The notes under the pieces are model-generated. The model did not search any database. It had not been told where the DNA came from and worked only from the letters and a program-made list of their open reading frames with translations. A stretch of 20,000 bases of DNA from Halisarca cf. caerulea (Eukaryota; Porifera; Demospongiae; Chondrillida; Halisarcidae), in NCBI GenBank assembly GCA_963170055.1, contig CAUJGJ010000397.1, positions 1,000,001-1,020,000 on the forward strand, in the 5' to 3' direction. Shown here one piece after another: positions 10,828-18,561 of this stretch (position 1 is its first letter; each line of letters opens with the position of its first letter). The position numbers were made by a program, and so were the translations under genes.

Positions 10828-12116
10828 GTCAACAACATGGCGGACACGAAGTCGGTACAAAATCTTTCGGCTATATTTCAGTGAAATTCATTCGTTTGCT
10901 CCTGATTTTATCAGCGAAGGGTCTTTTAGACCAGAAGAGTTCTTCGAAATATTATTTTAGTCAACAACGCCGATTTCCAAGCGATTCAAGTTTCCAGGGC
11001 CGTAGGCGGCCCACGAGTTTTTTAAACTCGAATCGCTTGTTGTAAACATTTCGGACATCCATACATACCATTGAACTGCATCATATTTAGGACAGGTGCT
11101 TTGGCAACAAGATCTAGTGTGCCTGCAACAACTAAGAGTTTAAACTTCAACTTTACTGATGGTGTACTGACAGACAAACCTTATGAAAACAGACACTAGA
11201 CATGATAGTTAATACATACACATCATAACGTTATACATGTACCATTGTCAGCCAAATGTCTTACAGCCATCACAAAAGGTTCTAGAAAGACTGCCATTTG
11301 TGGTTTCTTCCTCCCAGACCACAGTCCAGCTAGTAACACATACTCTGGCTTTTTCCTACACATGCATGCACACTTAAAAGATAAACATACAATCAAAACA
11401 TAGTACATGAAAATAGTCAATACCTGAGATGATACGGTAGCTCATTGATGATCAGAAAGATAGGCCAAATTGAACATCCCGAGGATTTAAAAAATCGGAA
11501 CATCATCAGTATTCCACACTGCTGTTAGGATGAGCTCATCAGAAAAGGAACGTTCCACAGCCTGAGTGGTACATCGGTAATACTCACCATCTGTTATGTC
11601 ACTGTATCTCCCACTCGCAGACTTTTCAACAATATTCTGGGACTCTATTACAGCTGATGTAAATTCTGGCACTAAAACATGCATTGCCAAACAATGACAT
11701 AATATGCACATATGATAGCGTGAATAAAAAAGGAATAAGATATAGAACATACTTTTGAAACAGTCTGTTAACTGATTCTCAAGGTTCATCACAATTAGAA
11801 GCTTCTTTAACAGAAGCAGAACAATTTGGACAGCATGTGTATGATGTTGTAGCATCAACATCTAGTTTCTCTGAACAATTGCTACAAAATTGGCAAGTAT
11901 TGTATGTTGTGTTAGTATTACCGATATTCTGAAACTTTCTTATAAAATAGGTAGATTTACAACAGTGATTAGGTCAAGGGCAATGGATGTCTATGAGTTT
12001 TAGAAGGTCACTCAATGCAGCTTTTGTCAACTTATGTTTCAACATGAATCTAACAATTAGGAAGTAACTAAATGCTTCTGTTATTGCGGCTCCAGCATAC
12101 AGTGGATTCCCATAGT
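8584..12116 (-). pseudogene. TNP2/CACTA (EnSpm)-type transposase, ten exons, broken
   Basis: Exons in transcript order: 11753-12116, 11424-11671, 11243-11355, 11069-11122, 10483-10613, 10137-10404, 9852-10049, 9548-9705, 9222-9331, 8584-8964. Most junctions keep phase. Diagnostic strings run in the order known for TNP2-like proteins: NPLYAGAAIT, HKLTKAALSDLLKLIDIHC, a CCPNC finger, ELILTAVWNTDD, CSIWPIFLIINELPY, LLAGLWSG, LDLVAKAPVLNMMQFNG, HVYPYN, GVKGLSHVTELPHFNF, MAVDYMHQAVLGV, LRTWLLYYSLP, NVHSLLHLVEDVRNLGPLWC and NGVLKALFHGSQQVNKQ. Lesions: a stop after DIHCP (about 11985), a frame change near CDEP/LENQ (about 11787), and one extra base in a T6 run (plus A6, 11489-11494) before KSSGCSIWP. 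HP copy A lies in the intron 10614-11068. Homopolymer assembly error could explain part of this. The acidic exon 18742-19258 probably supplies the N terminus. It encodes a nuclear cut-and-paste transposase. Confidence 0.8.
10721..11041 (+). repeat. HP-family repeat, copy A
   Basis: 5' end: five T, then GGGCCGCC-TTCC-GGCGGCCC (10724-10743), a perfect 8-bp stem with a 4-base loop. Then CTATATTGTTTTTACTTTCA, CACCGGAAGT (10761-10770), GATGTCAATA, an (AT)n tract to about 10826, TGTCAACAACATGGCGGAC (ATG 10837-10839), about 15 open codons and GTGAAATTC. The 3' end folds as GGGCCGTAGGCGGCCC followed by CGAGTTTTTTAAACTCG and closes with GAATCGCTTG, complementary to the GCGATTC before it. No transposase lies inside, so it moves, if at all, with help in trans. 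It sits in a TNP2 intron, antisense to that gene. Confidence 0.8.
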
Positions 12117-12189
12117 CTACAATAAAGAAAATACCACTATTTAACTACTCTGGGGAACATGTTAGATACTATATGGGTCAAGATAAGAT

Positions 12190-12360
12190 GTCACTAAAAG
12201 TATTTCATTCCACCCGTATAGAGGAGAGACTTAGTAAGGGGGATCACTAAACCTCTCCTATTATAGTTGTGGGATGGGTCACTAAATAGCACACTAAACC
12301 TCTCCCTATATAGAGGGAAGATTTAATGATGGGGGTCACTAAATCTTCCCTATCGCCTCT
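12190..12360. repeat. Left inverted arm, CACTAAA-rich, uninterrupted copy
   Basis: Carries five (A/T)CACTAAA motifs and the inverted phrases CTCTCC and AGAGGGAAGATTTA. It aligns in reverse with 15209-15418 joined to 18562-18658. Where the right arm is split by the Harbinger element this arm reads straight through (GGGTCACTAAATAGCACAC), giving the unoccupied site. Confidence 0.75.
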
Positions 12361-12438
12361 TAGGATAAGTAATCTGTGTATCTATAATGTAGCAAGGTCC
12401 TGCCTGATTTGTAACAACACAATACAATACATTACAAA

Positions 12439-12550
12439 GGTCAAATTTGAAAAAGTGCCAAAGAAGGAATGTTTCCAGGAATAAAAATCAAACTGGTCAA
12501 ATTTGAAAAAGTGCTGAAGAAGGTATGTTTCTGGAAATAAAAATCGGACT
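12439..12550. repeat. 56-bp tandem duplication
   Basis: GGTCAAATTTGAAAAAGTGC starts at 12439 and again at 12495; each is followed by (C/T)(A/G)AAGAAGG(A/T)ATGTTTC and GGAATAAAAATC or a close variant. Two diverged units just downstream of the ULP1 stop codon. No gene is supported here. Confidence 0.8.
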
Positions 12551-12831
12551 ACACTGTACTATCTTTTAATCTAAAACAATATCCATTGCACAGCTGTTCC
12601 TCGTCTTCTTAGGGACTGATGGAAACGGTGTGAAGAGTTTACTCTCCACACTCAGTTTCAGGTGTGTTCTCATGTCAGCTTGCTGGTACGTATGTGAGAG
12701 CCTCGGGACTGTCACCGTATAAAATGGAAACACAAAACGCTACTGCAAAACAACCATAGTCTTTTTGCCCCTTTTGCTTTTGCACAGCCATGATTTTCAC
12801 AGGGCACTTGCCATACAAGGCTATCAGCTGA

Positions 12832-12906
12832 TTTTTGGGCCGCCGGAAGGCAGCCCTATATTGTTTTTACTTTCACCAGAAGTGTCCGGAATGTCCGGAA
12901 CGATGT

Positions 12907-12967
<61 letters not shown>

Positions 12968-13176
12968 AACAACATGGCGGACGCGAAGTCGGTACGTAAT
13001 ATTTTGGCTATATTTCGGTGAAATTCATTCGTCTGCTCCTGCTTTTATCAGCGAAGAGTCTTTTCGACCAGAAGAGTTCTTCGTAGTATTATTTTAGTCA
13101 ATAACGACGATTTCCAAGCGATTTGAGTTTCCAGGGCCGAAGGCGGCCCACGAGTTTTTTAAACTCGAATCGCTTG
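12832..13176 (+). repeat. HP-family repeat, copy B
   Basis: Same architecture and strand as copy A and closely similar throughout. 5' hairpin GGGCCGCC-GGAA-GGCAGCCC (12837-12856), CACCAGAAGT (one change from the CCGGAAGT core), (AT)n 12909-12964, AACATGGCGG with ATG 12974-12976, GGTGAAATTC, and 3' hairpins ending AAACTCGAATCGCTTG. It splits the ULP1 exon: coding KSLKAD stops on one side and QLIALYG resumes on the other. T-rich DNA flanks both ends, but no unambiguous target duplication can be read. Confidence 0.85.
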
Positions 13177-13393
13177 TTTAAATCTGCTTTGAGCGATTTT
13201 GGGGCAAGGGAGTCATAATATAGAATTCCCTCTGTTGAAAGGTAGGATAGAGCCCAATGGTCACTGAAGTGATGAAAAAAAAATTATTTACTCTGGGCCC
13301 TCCTTAGTGAAGCTAATGTCTGACTCAGAAGAGTTGACTGAATAGCCGGCATGTCTGGAAACTGCTGAGACAAAATGCTAGAGCATCCGTTAA

Positions 13394-14389
13394 CCTTTTA
13401 AGGACCAAAGACCAGTTAACTGTCTCTGTTCTGCCGTACCCCTTAAGTACCGCGGGGATTGAACATTGTGCAATCGCTACGAATTTTATATTAAAAGATA
13501 GAGCAAGAAGCACTTAATAAAAGGTGTACTTTTCAACTTGATACATAGTAGTTGAAACAGTACTATAGCCACTCAAAAGTACAGAAAAACGTAGCTGAAT
13601 CACTATAAACGCAGTTATACAAACTAGTTTACAGAGTTATGCAAACAATAAAGATGGCCATCCCCAAGGCAAATTGCTTCAAGTATCAATTTTTGGTCAG
13701 ATATGCCTCTGTGTGGTTTCATTTGAATCGCCCTACTTGCCTGAGGGGTTCTGGTGATCCTGAGGAATAGTTCAGCCAACAACAGAAGGTCCTGAGTCAA
13801 AGTTGTTACGCGCAAAACTGCAAAAATATCCTGCATTCCAATTCATCGAAGCCGTTCACCACCGAATAGAACGAAACTAAAGATTTGTCCCAGGTTTCAG
13901 CTTGTGGAGATGTACCTCTCATTAAGTACGTTTACTGGCAGTTTGCAATGTAGATAATTGCGCTTTTGAGGTTACTTTTGGGCTAATATTGTATTCGCAG
14001 TTTACCCATTACTCCACATTATCAACTCCAATGAACTATAACAAACTTTCTTTTGCTTGCATGTGTTTTTCTATTTATTCTCATGTACTTTAGCAAGTTG
14101 TAATGATGGACTACTGTGTTTACGGGTACGATGTACGAAGAATTTGTGAATTTATTAAGTGCGAACACTGCGCATGATGAAATCTGCATTCTGGGAGCTC
14201 ACAGTGGATCGTTCAGTATTCTGGTAGTGCAACAGGCCTTTAGAGATATCAAATCTGGAGAATAGAAACATTTAAAAGATTAGATAAGGACATTTTGACG
14301 AAAAAAAGACATGACAAAGTTCGCGCCAGTTAACTGGTCTTTGGTCCTTAACGGGCTAGCGGTGACGAAAAAACGCGGTCCGTAAAAGG
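13394..14389. mobile_element. Non-autonomous piggyBac-like element, 996 bp
   Basis: TTAA lies on both sides (13390-13393 and 14390-14393). The element begins CCTTTTAAGGACC and ends GGTCCGTAAAAGG; piggyBac elements have TTAA targets and CC(C/T)T starts. A perfect 24-bp inverted repeat (13399-13422 and 14327-14350, core GGACCAAAGACCAGTTAACT) lies inside; on the right it is offset from the end by about 37 bp (ACGCGGTCC side), on the left it is not, so the left end has lost an outer segment. No transposase: a 70-codon minus-strand frame inside (13624-13836) has no known domain. It interrupts the ULP1 exon at codon ..ATT AAC, and removing it with one TTAA rejoins the frame. Confidence 0.85.
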
Positions 14390-14837
14390 TTAATGTGCTT
14401 GTCTGTCAGCTTCTTCCCAGAGATCAGCTCATTCTGATCAGCCTGCGTAAGATTTACTCCCTTTACCCAGTATGATATGGAGCTTTGTGGGCTATCAGAG
14501 AGAGTGACCACATCTAAGGAGGAGGAATGTTGCAGTGAAGTATGTTGGATATGTGTTTGATAATGCTTAGTGTCTCACTGTTTCTGTTGACATATTTGAG
14601 AGCCAGCCTTTTGCCTTTCTCACATTTTTTTATGGCCAGTAGGTGTGCTTGTGCCTGTGTTAAATGAATAATGGAAATTACGTATGTAAATTTCTGTTCA
14701 GTGCGCATCCTATTATACACATAGCAATAATATGTAACATACGTACGTACAATACTGACCAAGAGCAGGGTTAAAGTTGCTTCTCTTGTCTGGAGGTCCC
14801 TCATCATCGTCTACATATTCAGTGTGGAGTCTTTTCT

Positions 14838-14871
14838 TTCTGGCTTGTCCGGCCTTCTGGCTTGTCCGGCC
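14838..14871. repeat. 17-bp perfect tandem duplication in coding DNA
   Basis: TTCTGGCTTGTCCGGCC occurs at 14838-14854 and again at 14855-14871. On the minus strand it doubles a Pro/Asp/Lys-coding stretch of the ULP1 gene. Seventeen is not a multiple of three, so it moves the reading frame; one copy alone keeps the two flanking frames continuous. Confidence 0.9.
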
Positions 14872-15093
14872 TTTCCGGCAAACCTGGCTTTTCTTCTCCA
14901 AACTTTGTTGTCTCATTCTCCATACACAGACTTGAGTCATATATATCCAGATCTTGGCTTGCATCAATCTCCATTGTTCAGATGTCTTGAAATATTCTTT
15001 TGACAAACACTCAAAAGGTGTTACCTCTAATACAGCTACTGTAGTGCACAATTCATTCTCATTTTATAGCTGTTGGTTTGAAGTTAATGAATG

Positions 15094-15147
15094 TGGGAGT
15101 GGCCAAGATATTTTCAATGTAACAAATGAGGGCGTGGCCAAGATATA
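15094..15147. repeat. Two copies of a GTGGCCAAGATAT motif
   Basis: GGGAGTGGCCAAGATAT and GGGCGTGGCCAAGATAT, 37 bp apart, in the spacer between the ULP1 start and the right arm. Role unknown. Confidence 0.6.
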
Positions 15148-15208
15148 AAATATATTTTTGGATTAATTATCGAATTAACACCTATGGACATGACCAATTA
15201 GTGACCCA

Positions 15209-15418
15209 AGGCGATTATTTAGTGACACCCATCACTAAATCCTCCCCCTGTAATAGAGAGAAGATTTAGTGACCCCCATCACTAAATCCTCCCCCTGTAA
15301 TAGAGAGAAGATTTAGTGACCCCCATCACTAAATCCTCCCCCTGTAATAGAGGGAAGATTTAATGGCCCCCATCACTAAATCTTCCCTCTATATAGGGGA
15401 GAGGTTTAGTGTGCTATT
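15209..15418. repeat. Right inverted arm, inner part, with 47-bp tandem repeat
   Basis: ATCACTAAAT recurs at 15231, 15278, 15325 and 15372, an exact 47-bp period over four units. Units 1-3 carry TCCTCCCCCTGTAATAGAG. Between units the sequence ATTTAGTGA-CCCCCA-TCACTAAAT is a 9-bp inverted repeat, so the array can form a row of hairpins. The left arm has only about one unit. The arm is cut at 15418 by the Harbinger element and resumes at 18562. Confidence 0.85.
15416..15418. repeat. Harbinger target duplication, left (ATT)
   Basis: GTGCTATT precedes AGAGACATTAAAA; the partner ATT is at 18562-18564. The unoccupied paralogous site in the left arm reads GTGCTATTTAGTGAC on the minus strand, showing a single ATT. 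Confidence 0.75.
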
Positions 15419-15709
15419 AGAGACATTAAAATTTTGATTTTTGGCCAAACGCGTAACCTGTAACGTGTGGGAAAGACACGTGCATGACCGCAAACCGCAA
15501 GTCACGAGTTCATGTCTCACGTTTCGAACCTGTATAAGGTCTACACGTACAGCGTTTCCCTGTAGGATTTCCTGTTGGCTTTTACTGTGCAGCCACATTT
15601 GGTGAGTTTATGTTGGTAGCGCAATGTGCACTTCATAAGTTCATTACGGTGAGATGTCCTTTTGCGCTGCTCTTCGCTAATGTGAGGGTGATTTTTTGTA
15701 TGTGTCGTT

Positions 15710-16663
15710 ATGGCAGATACGCCATGCCTCAGTTTCGATGACCCGAGCTGTACCACGATGTATGCCTTGCTAGAGAGGTGGCCTCGACTCGTCCTAGCAA
15801 GGGTACGGATTGGGAGAGCATTGCTGGAATTCTGAGCAACCTGTTCTCAACAGAAGACAAGCCTGTCGAATTGAAGGGCAGAGCCTGTAGAGAAAGGCTG
15901 GACAGGTTGCTAGATAAATTCAAATCCGAGGATTCAAAGTCCCTGAAACGGTTAGTTAAATTAATATACTCTCTATTACCTTTGTGTTCAACTTGATAGA
16001 TGTACAATCTCTGTAGCTCTGGAACCGAGGAGGACTACGATGAATTGACTCAGCTTCTCGAGGACATCCACACCTATCGGAGGGATGTACTTACAGTCCT
16101 CAACAAGGAGAAACAACAAAAGCGAAAAAAGGAGCAAGACGATAAGTCCAAGGAGGAGATGAGGAAGTCAGCAATGGAGACTTTCAACCGTATGTTGCTC
16201 GATCCACAGACCAATAGATATGCATCCACACGTCCTTTCCTCTACTTCCAGACCGAAAGCGTCAAGGTGATACGTCAGCAGAATCATCCCTGCTGTCCAT
16301 TTCAGATGACGAGGAGGATGAGTACACATCAAGTATGCAAATGCACTACAACTCTGATACTAGGTTTATAGACCTTATCTTTATTCTCATTGCTCATGTA
16401 TAGGTAAAGGAAAACAGCGGAAAAGGGCTTCAAAACTGTCAGTGATTGACTTGTTTGAAGAAAAGCTCAAGAAGAAGTCAGAGTTTAAAGAAAAAGAACT
16501 GGAAATTAGAAAGATGGAGTTAGAGCTAAAGAAGAGGCAAGTGGACAGAGAGGATGAGGAGCGGAAAAAGCAAGAAGAAGAAAGACAGAAACGATCAGAA
16601 CTTGAATTTGCGGAGAGGCGAGCCATGTTGGAGCTCATTCAAAAATTGGCTTCAAAAAACTAA
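15710..16663 (+). pseudogene. Harbinger Myb/SANT-like DNA-binding protein, one frameshift
   Basis: Exons 15710-15950, 16017-16189, 16252-16332, 16404-16663, all GT-AG and phase-consistent. Exon 1 starts MADTPCLSFDDPS and after a one-base loss at about 15774-15778 enters the Myb-like region: SKGTDWESIAGILS, then GRACRERLDRLLDKFK, continuing SGTEEDYDELTQLLEDI in exon 2. Exon 3 is Ser/acidic (SLLSISDDEEDEYTSS). Exon 4 is a long charged coiled coil (LFEEKLKKKSEFKEKELEIR onward, rich in E and K) ending LIQKLASKN. In Harbinger elements this protein binds the ends and brings the nuclease to nucleus and DNA. One missing base gives about 252 codons if corrected; it could be real decay or an assembly slip. 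A downstream start at 15778 avoids it. Confidence 0.8.
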
Positions 16664-16691
16664 GTTAAACATCTGATTTAACATTAACAAT

Positions 16692-16710
16692 AATGTATGT
16701 ATGTATGTAA
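16692..16710. repeat. Short (TATG)n run between the two Harbinger genes
   Basis: Three to four ATGT units in the 57-bp gap between the convergent stop codons; probably simple slippage. Confidence 0.6.
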
Positions 16711-16719
16711 TGTGCACAG

Positions 16720-17732
16720 TCAACTATTGGATAAATAAGTTTCTAGGGTTGGTGGTTCCAAATCAAAAAATGTAGTGGTCGAAGAGCCATACAAACACGT
16801 ATGGCAGTCTGTTAGCAACGATGCCACCAAGTAGTACTTGGCAACAGGTTGCAAAAGAACTTTGTTACTCCTCTTAAAATCAATATATGAAAAATACTGA
16901 CAGATCTTGCCGAATGTCCACTCCACACTGACACGGACCTTGCTCATGGCTTTATTGAAGTCCGCCTGTTGCCTTGATAATTGTGATCCATGATAAGGAG
17001 CTAGAACATTTCTGGATGCACCATAGGCAGGATTGCCATAGATGACATAAGGTTGACCATTGGCTTGCTGGAATCTGCGTAGCTTGTGAGTGAGCCCACT
17101 AGCTCCCAACATGAACGCATCATGACGTCTCCCTTCAATTGGGCCAAACATGTGCGCAATCAATCCATTAGGAGCAACAGCACACTGCAATAGATTAGTA
17201 GAAAGGTGTTAAAGACTAGTATGAAAGACAGTATGAAAGACCTACCTGGAACTTGACACAATGGACTCGCTTGTGGCCACTAAACATGATGCGCTGATTT
17301 CTGGTTGGTCGTGCAATTGGTCGAATGGTGCCATCTATGAATCCCCAGCAATTCCGCAGAGGAGCCCCCTTGGAAACAATAGAAGCAGCAAAGGCTTCTG
17401 GATTCAACCATACAAGATCCAAAGAAGTAAGCAAATCCTCAAATCGTTCATGAACATCATCAATGATCTGAGTGAAACAAGTAATTCGAGTTAAAAACTC
17501 GTGGGGGCTGCCGCCCCACGCACTCGAATCACTTGTAAAGCATTGGAGTGTAAGTGCACAGCTGAACATTCATAGAACATACTGTTTATTGTAACTGAAC
17601 GATTGTTTTGAAAACAATTGCCATATTTGGCAATTGTTTTCAAAACAATTCCTCTAACTCCTTCCTGTATAAATTCATACTTCTCTATTACTATTATATA
17701 AATTCTCTATTATAAGACTTTTCTTCAAATCC

Positions 17733-17771
<39 letters not shown>

Positions 17772-18436
17772 GACGAGCGTTACACACCGGAAGTCCAAAT
17801 GAAAACAATATAGGGGCTGCCTGCGGCAGCCCCTAAAAATCGAGAAGATTGGTATTTATGTAGTGCCCAACAATGTACTACCCACTCAACCATCAACTTA
17901 CTTGGTTGAAGATAACACTTAGTTCTGGTTCTGCTCTACCAAATAGAGGGACAAGGTCACACCACCTGCTGGGATAGCTCAGTCTACGTAACTTGACCAG
18001 AAGAGCCTCCATGCCAGTAGTCTTCACCCCATGACCACAACGATAGATATTAGGGATAGCAAGAGCAACCGTAAGGCGTTCCAAATCAGCTTTCTGGAAT
18101 CTAGTGGATTCAAACAAGATAATGCTAAATTATCGGTAGAATACACCCGAATTACAGCCACTCACCTAAACAGCTGCTCGCAGTCAAGCTCGCTAATGTT
18201 ATCCAGGCAAATGCGTCCTTCCCGAAGAGGCTTCGGCAGAAAGGCAACGTGATGGAGGAGGAGCAAGTCGAAGTCATCATCGTCACTTGAAGAACTACTA
18301 CTGTCGTCGAGATAACATATAACTCGGACAAGATCATTAAGTTCATCTCTGCCGGAATAAAAACACTCTATTTCGAACTTTCAGCTTGAAAATGGACTTT
18401 ACAAATGTAACCTTACCTTTGCCGTGCGGTGGCCAT
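16720..18436 (-). CDS. HARBI1-like PIF/Harbinger transposase, catalytic Asp changed
   Basis: Exons 18417-18436 (MATARQR), 18166-18348, 17902-18100, 17246-17467, 16720-17184 are GT-AG, phase-consistent and open, giving 362 residues, close to HARBI1-type length (about 350). Exons 2-3 hold the N-terminal region with an acidic Ser/Asp run and a helix-turn-helix-like part (FQKADLERLTVALAIPNIY). The DDE_4 nuclease follows: WGFIDGT gives the first Asp. The second motif, normally G-D-x-x-Y, is YGNPAYG here, with AAT (Asn) for Asp. The Glu is in SVEWTFG. GPIEGRRHDAFML is also typical. The frame is intact but the enzyme is predicted to be catalytically weak or dead, unless a single sequencing error is involved. 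The third intron (17468-17901) holds HP copy C. The start ATGGCCACC lies near the right end of the element. Confidence 0.88.
17479..17838 (-). repeat. HP-family repeat, copy C (divergent core)
   Basis: Minus strand: five T-rich bases, GGGGCTGCC-GCA-GGCAGCCCC (about 17813-17834), CTATATTGTTTTCAT, an ETS-type CTTCCGGTGT (opposite orientation to copies A, B and D), an (AT)n tract (17738-17769), and the 3' hairpin GTGATTCGAGTG, GGGGCGGCAGCCCCC, ACGAGTTTTTAACTCGAAT, CACTTG/ACTTG. The middle is unlike A and B: it has no ATGGCGG and instead a 22-bp palindrome. It ends 10-12 bp before the acceptor of Harbinger exon 4. Confidence 0.75.
17602..17649. repeat. Perfect 22-bp-arm palindrome, 4-base loop
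   Basis: Arms 17602-17623 and 17628-17649 are exact inverted copies around TATT. Each arm begins ATTGTTTTGAAAACAAT, itself nearly palindromic, so the structure is nested. It lies in the core of HP copy C. Confidence 0.95.
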
Positions 18437-18561
18437 TTTATCAACCAGGAGTTTCACACGTTACGCGTTCGACAATTTTAAGTACCAAATAAGACCACCC
18501 GGTAACGTCTAACTGCAGTTACAGGTTACGCGTTACGCGTAATGAGAATTTTAATGTCTCT

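Larger units (their letters stand above)
12566..14974 (-). pseudogene. ULP1-like (C48) cysteine protease, heavily disrupted
   Basis: Opens with ATG at 14974 and an acidic N terminus (MEIDASQDLDIYDSS). The frame continues in pieces: KRLHTEYVDDDEGPPDKR, CEKGKRLALKYVNRN, DVVTLSDSPQSSISYWV, ISGKKLTDKHI, CSSILSQQFPDMPAIQSTLL, FSDHWALSYL, ILYYDSLAPKSLKAD, QLIALYGKCPV, KGQKDYGCFAVAF, and ends CAMDIVLD TAA (12566). HW and YDSL mark the His and Asp of a C48 catalytic site. The active Cys of the usual DCG is Tyr here (GAC TAT GGT). Lesions: 17-bp duplication (14838-14871), T7 run slip (14625-14631), frame change at 14514-14526, piggyBac-like insertion at TTAA, TAA at 13284-13286, HP copy B, and a stop/frame change near 12675. 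ULP1 domains occur in several transposon classes; this one lies between CACTA-type arms. Related proteins act on SUMO-like conjugates, but function here is lost. Confidence 0.75.
15419..18561. mobile_element. PIF/Harbinger DNA transposon, 3143 bp
   Basis: Inverted ends AGAGACATTAAAATT on both sides, then ACGCGTAACCTGTAAC in both subterminal regions. It contains the two genes typical of the superfamily in tail-to-tail orientation: a Myb-like protein (15710-16663, plus) and a HARBI1-like nuclease (16720-18436, minus). The target duplication is ATT instead of the commoner TWA. HP copy C lies in the third transposase intron. The element sits in the right arm of the ULP1 block, whose other arm preserves the empty site. 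Confidence 0.9.

Noticed and set aside
10721..11041. HP family as a SINE
   Set aside because: No A/B-box pair and no tail of A residues or short 3' repeat that would suggest retrotransposition.
10721..13176. HP family as a Helitron
   Set aside because: It has a 3' hairpin, but there is no TC start or CTRR end, and hairpins occur at both ends. No Rep/helicase partner is visible.
13624..13836. 70-codon minus-strand frame inside the piggyBac-like element
   Set aside because: No piggyBac motif, no splice context, and the length is within chance for this composition.
14514..14807. 97-codon frame as a separate small gene
   Set aside because: It is one piece of the ULP1 pseudogene; the apparent stop comes from a frame change.
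15231..15415. CRISPR-like array
   Set aside because: The units are contiguous tandem copies without unique spacers, in a eukaryotic setting.
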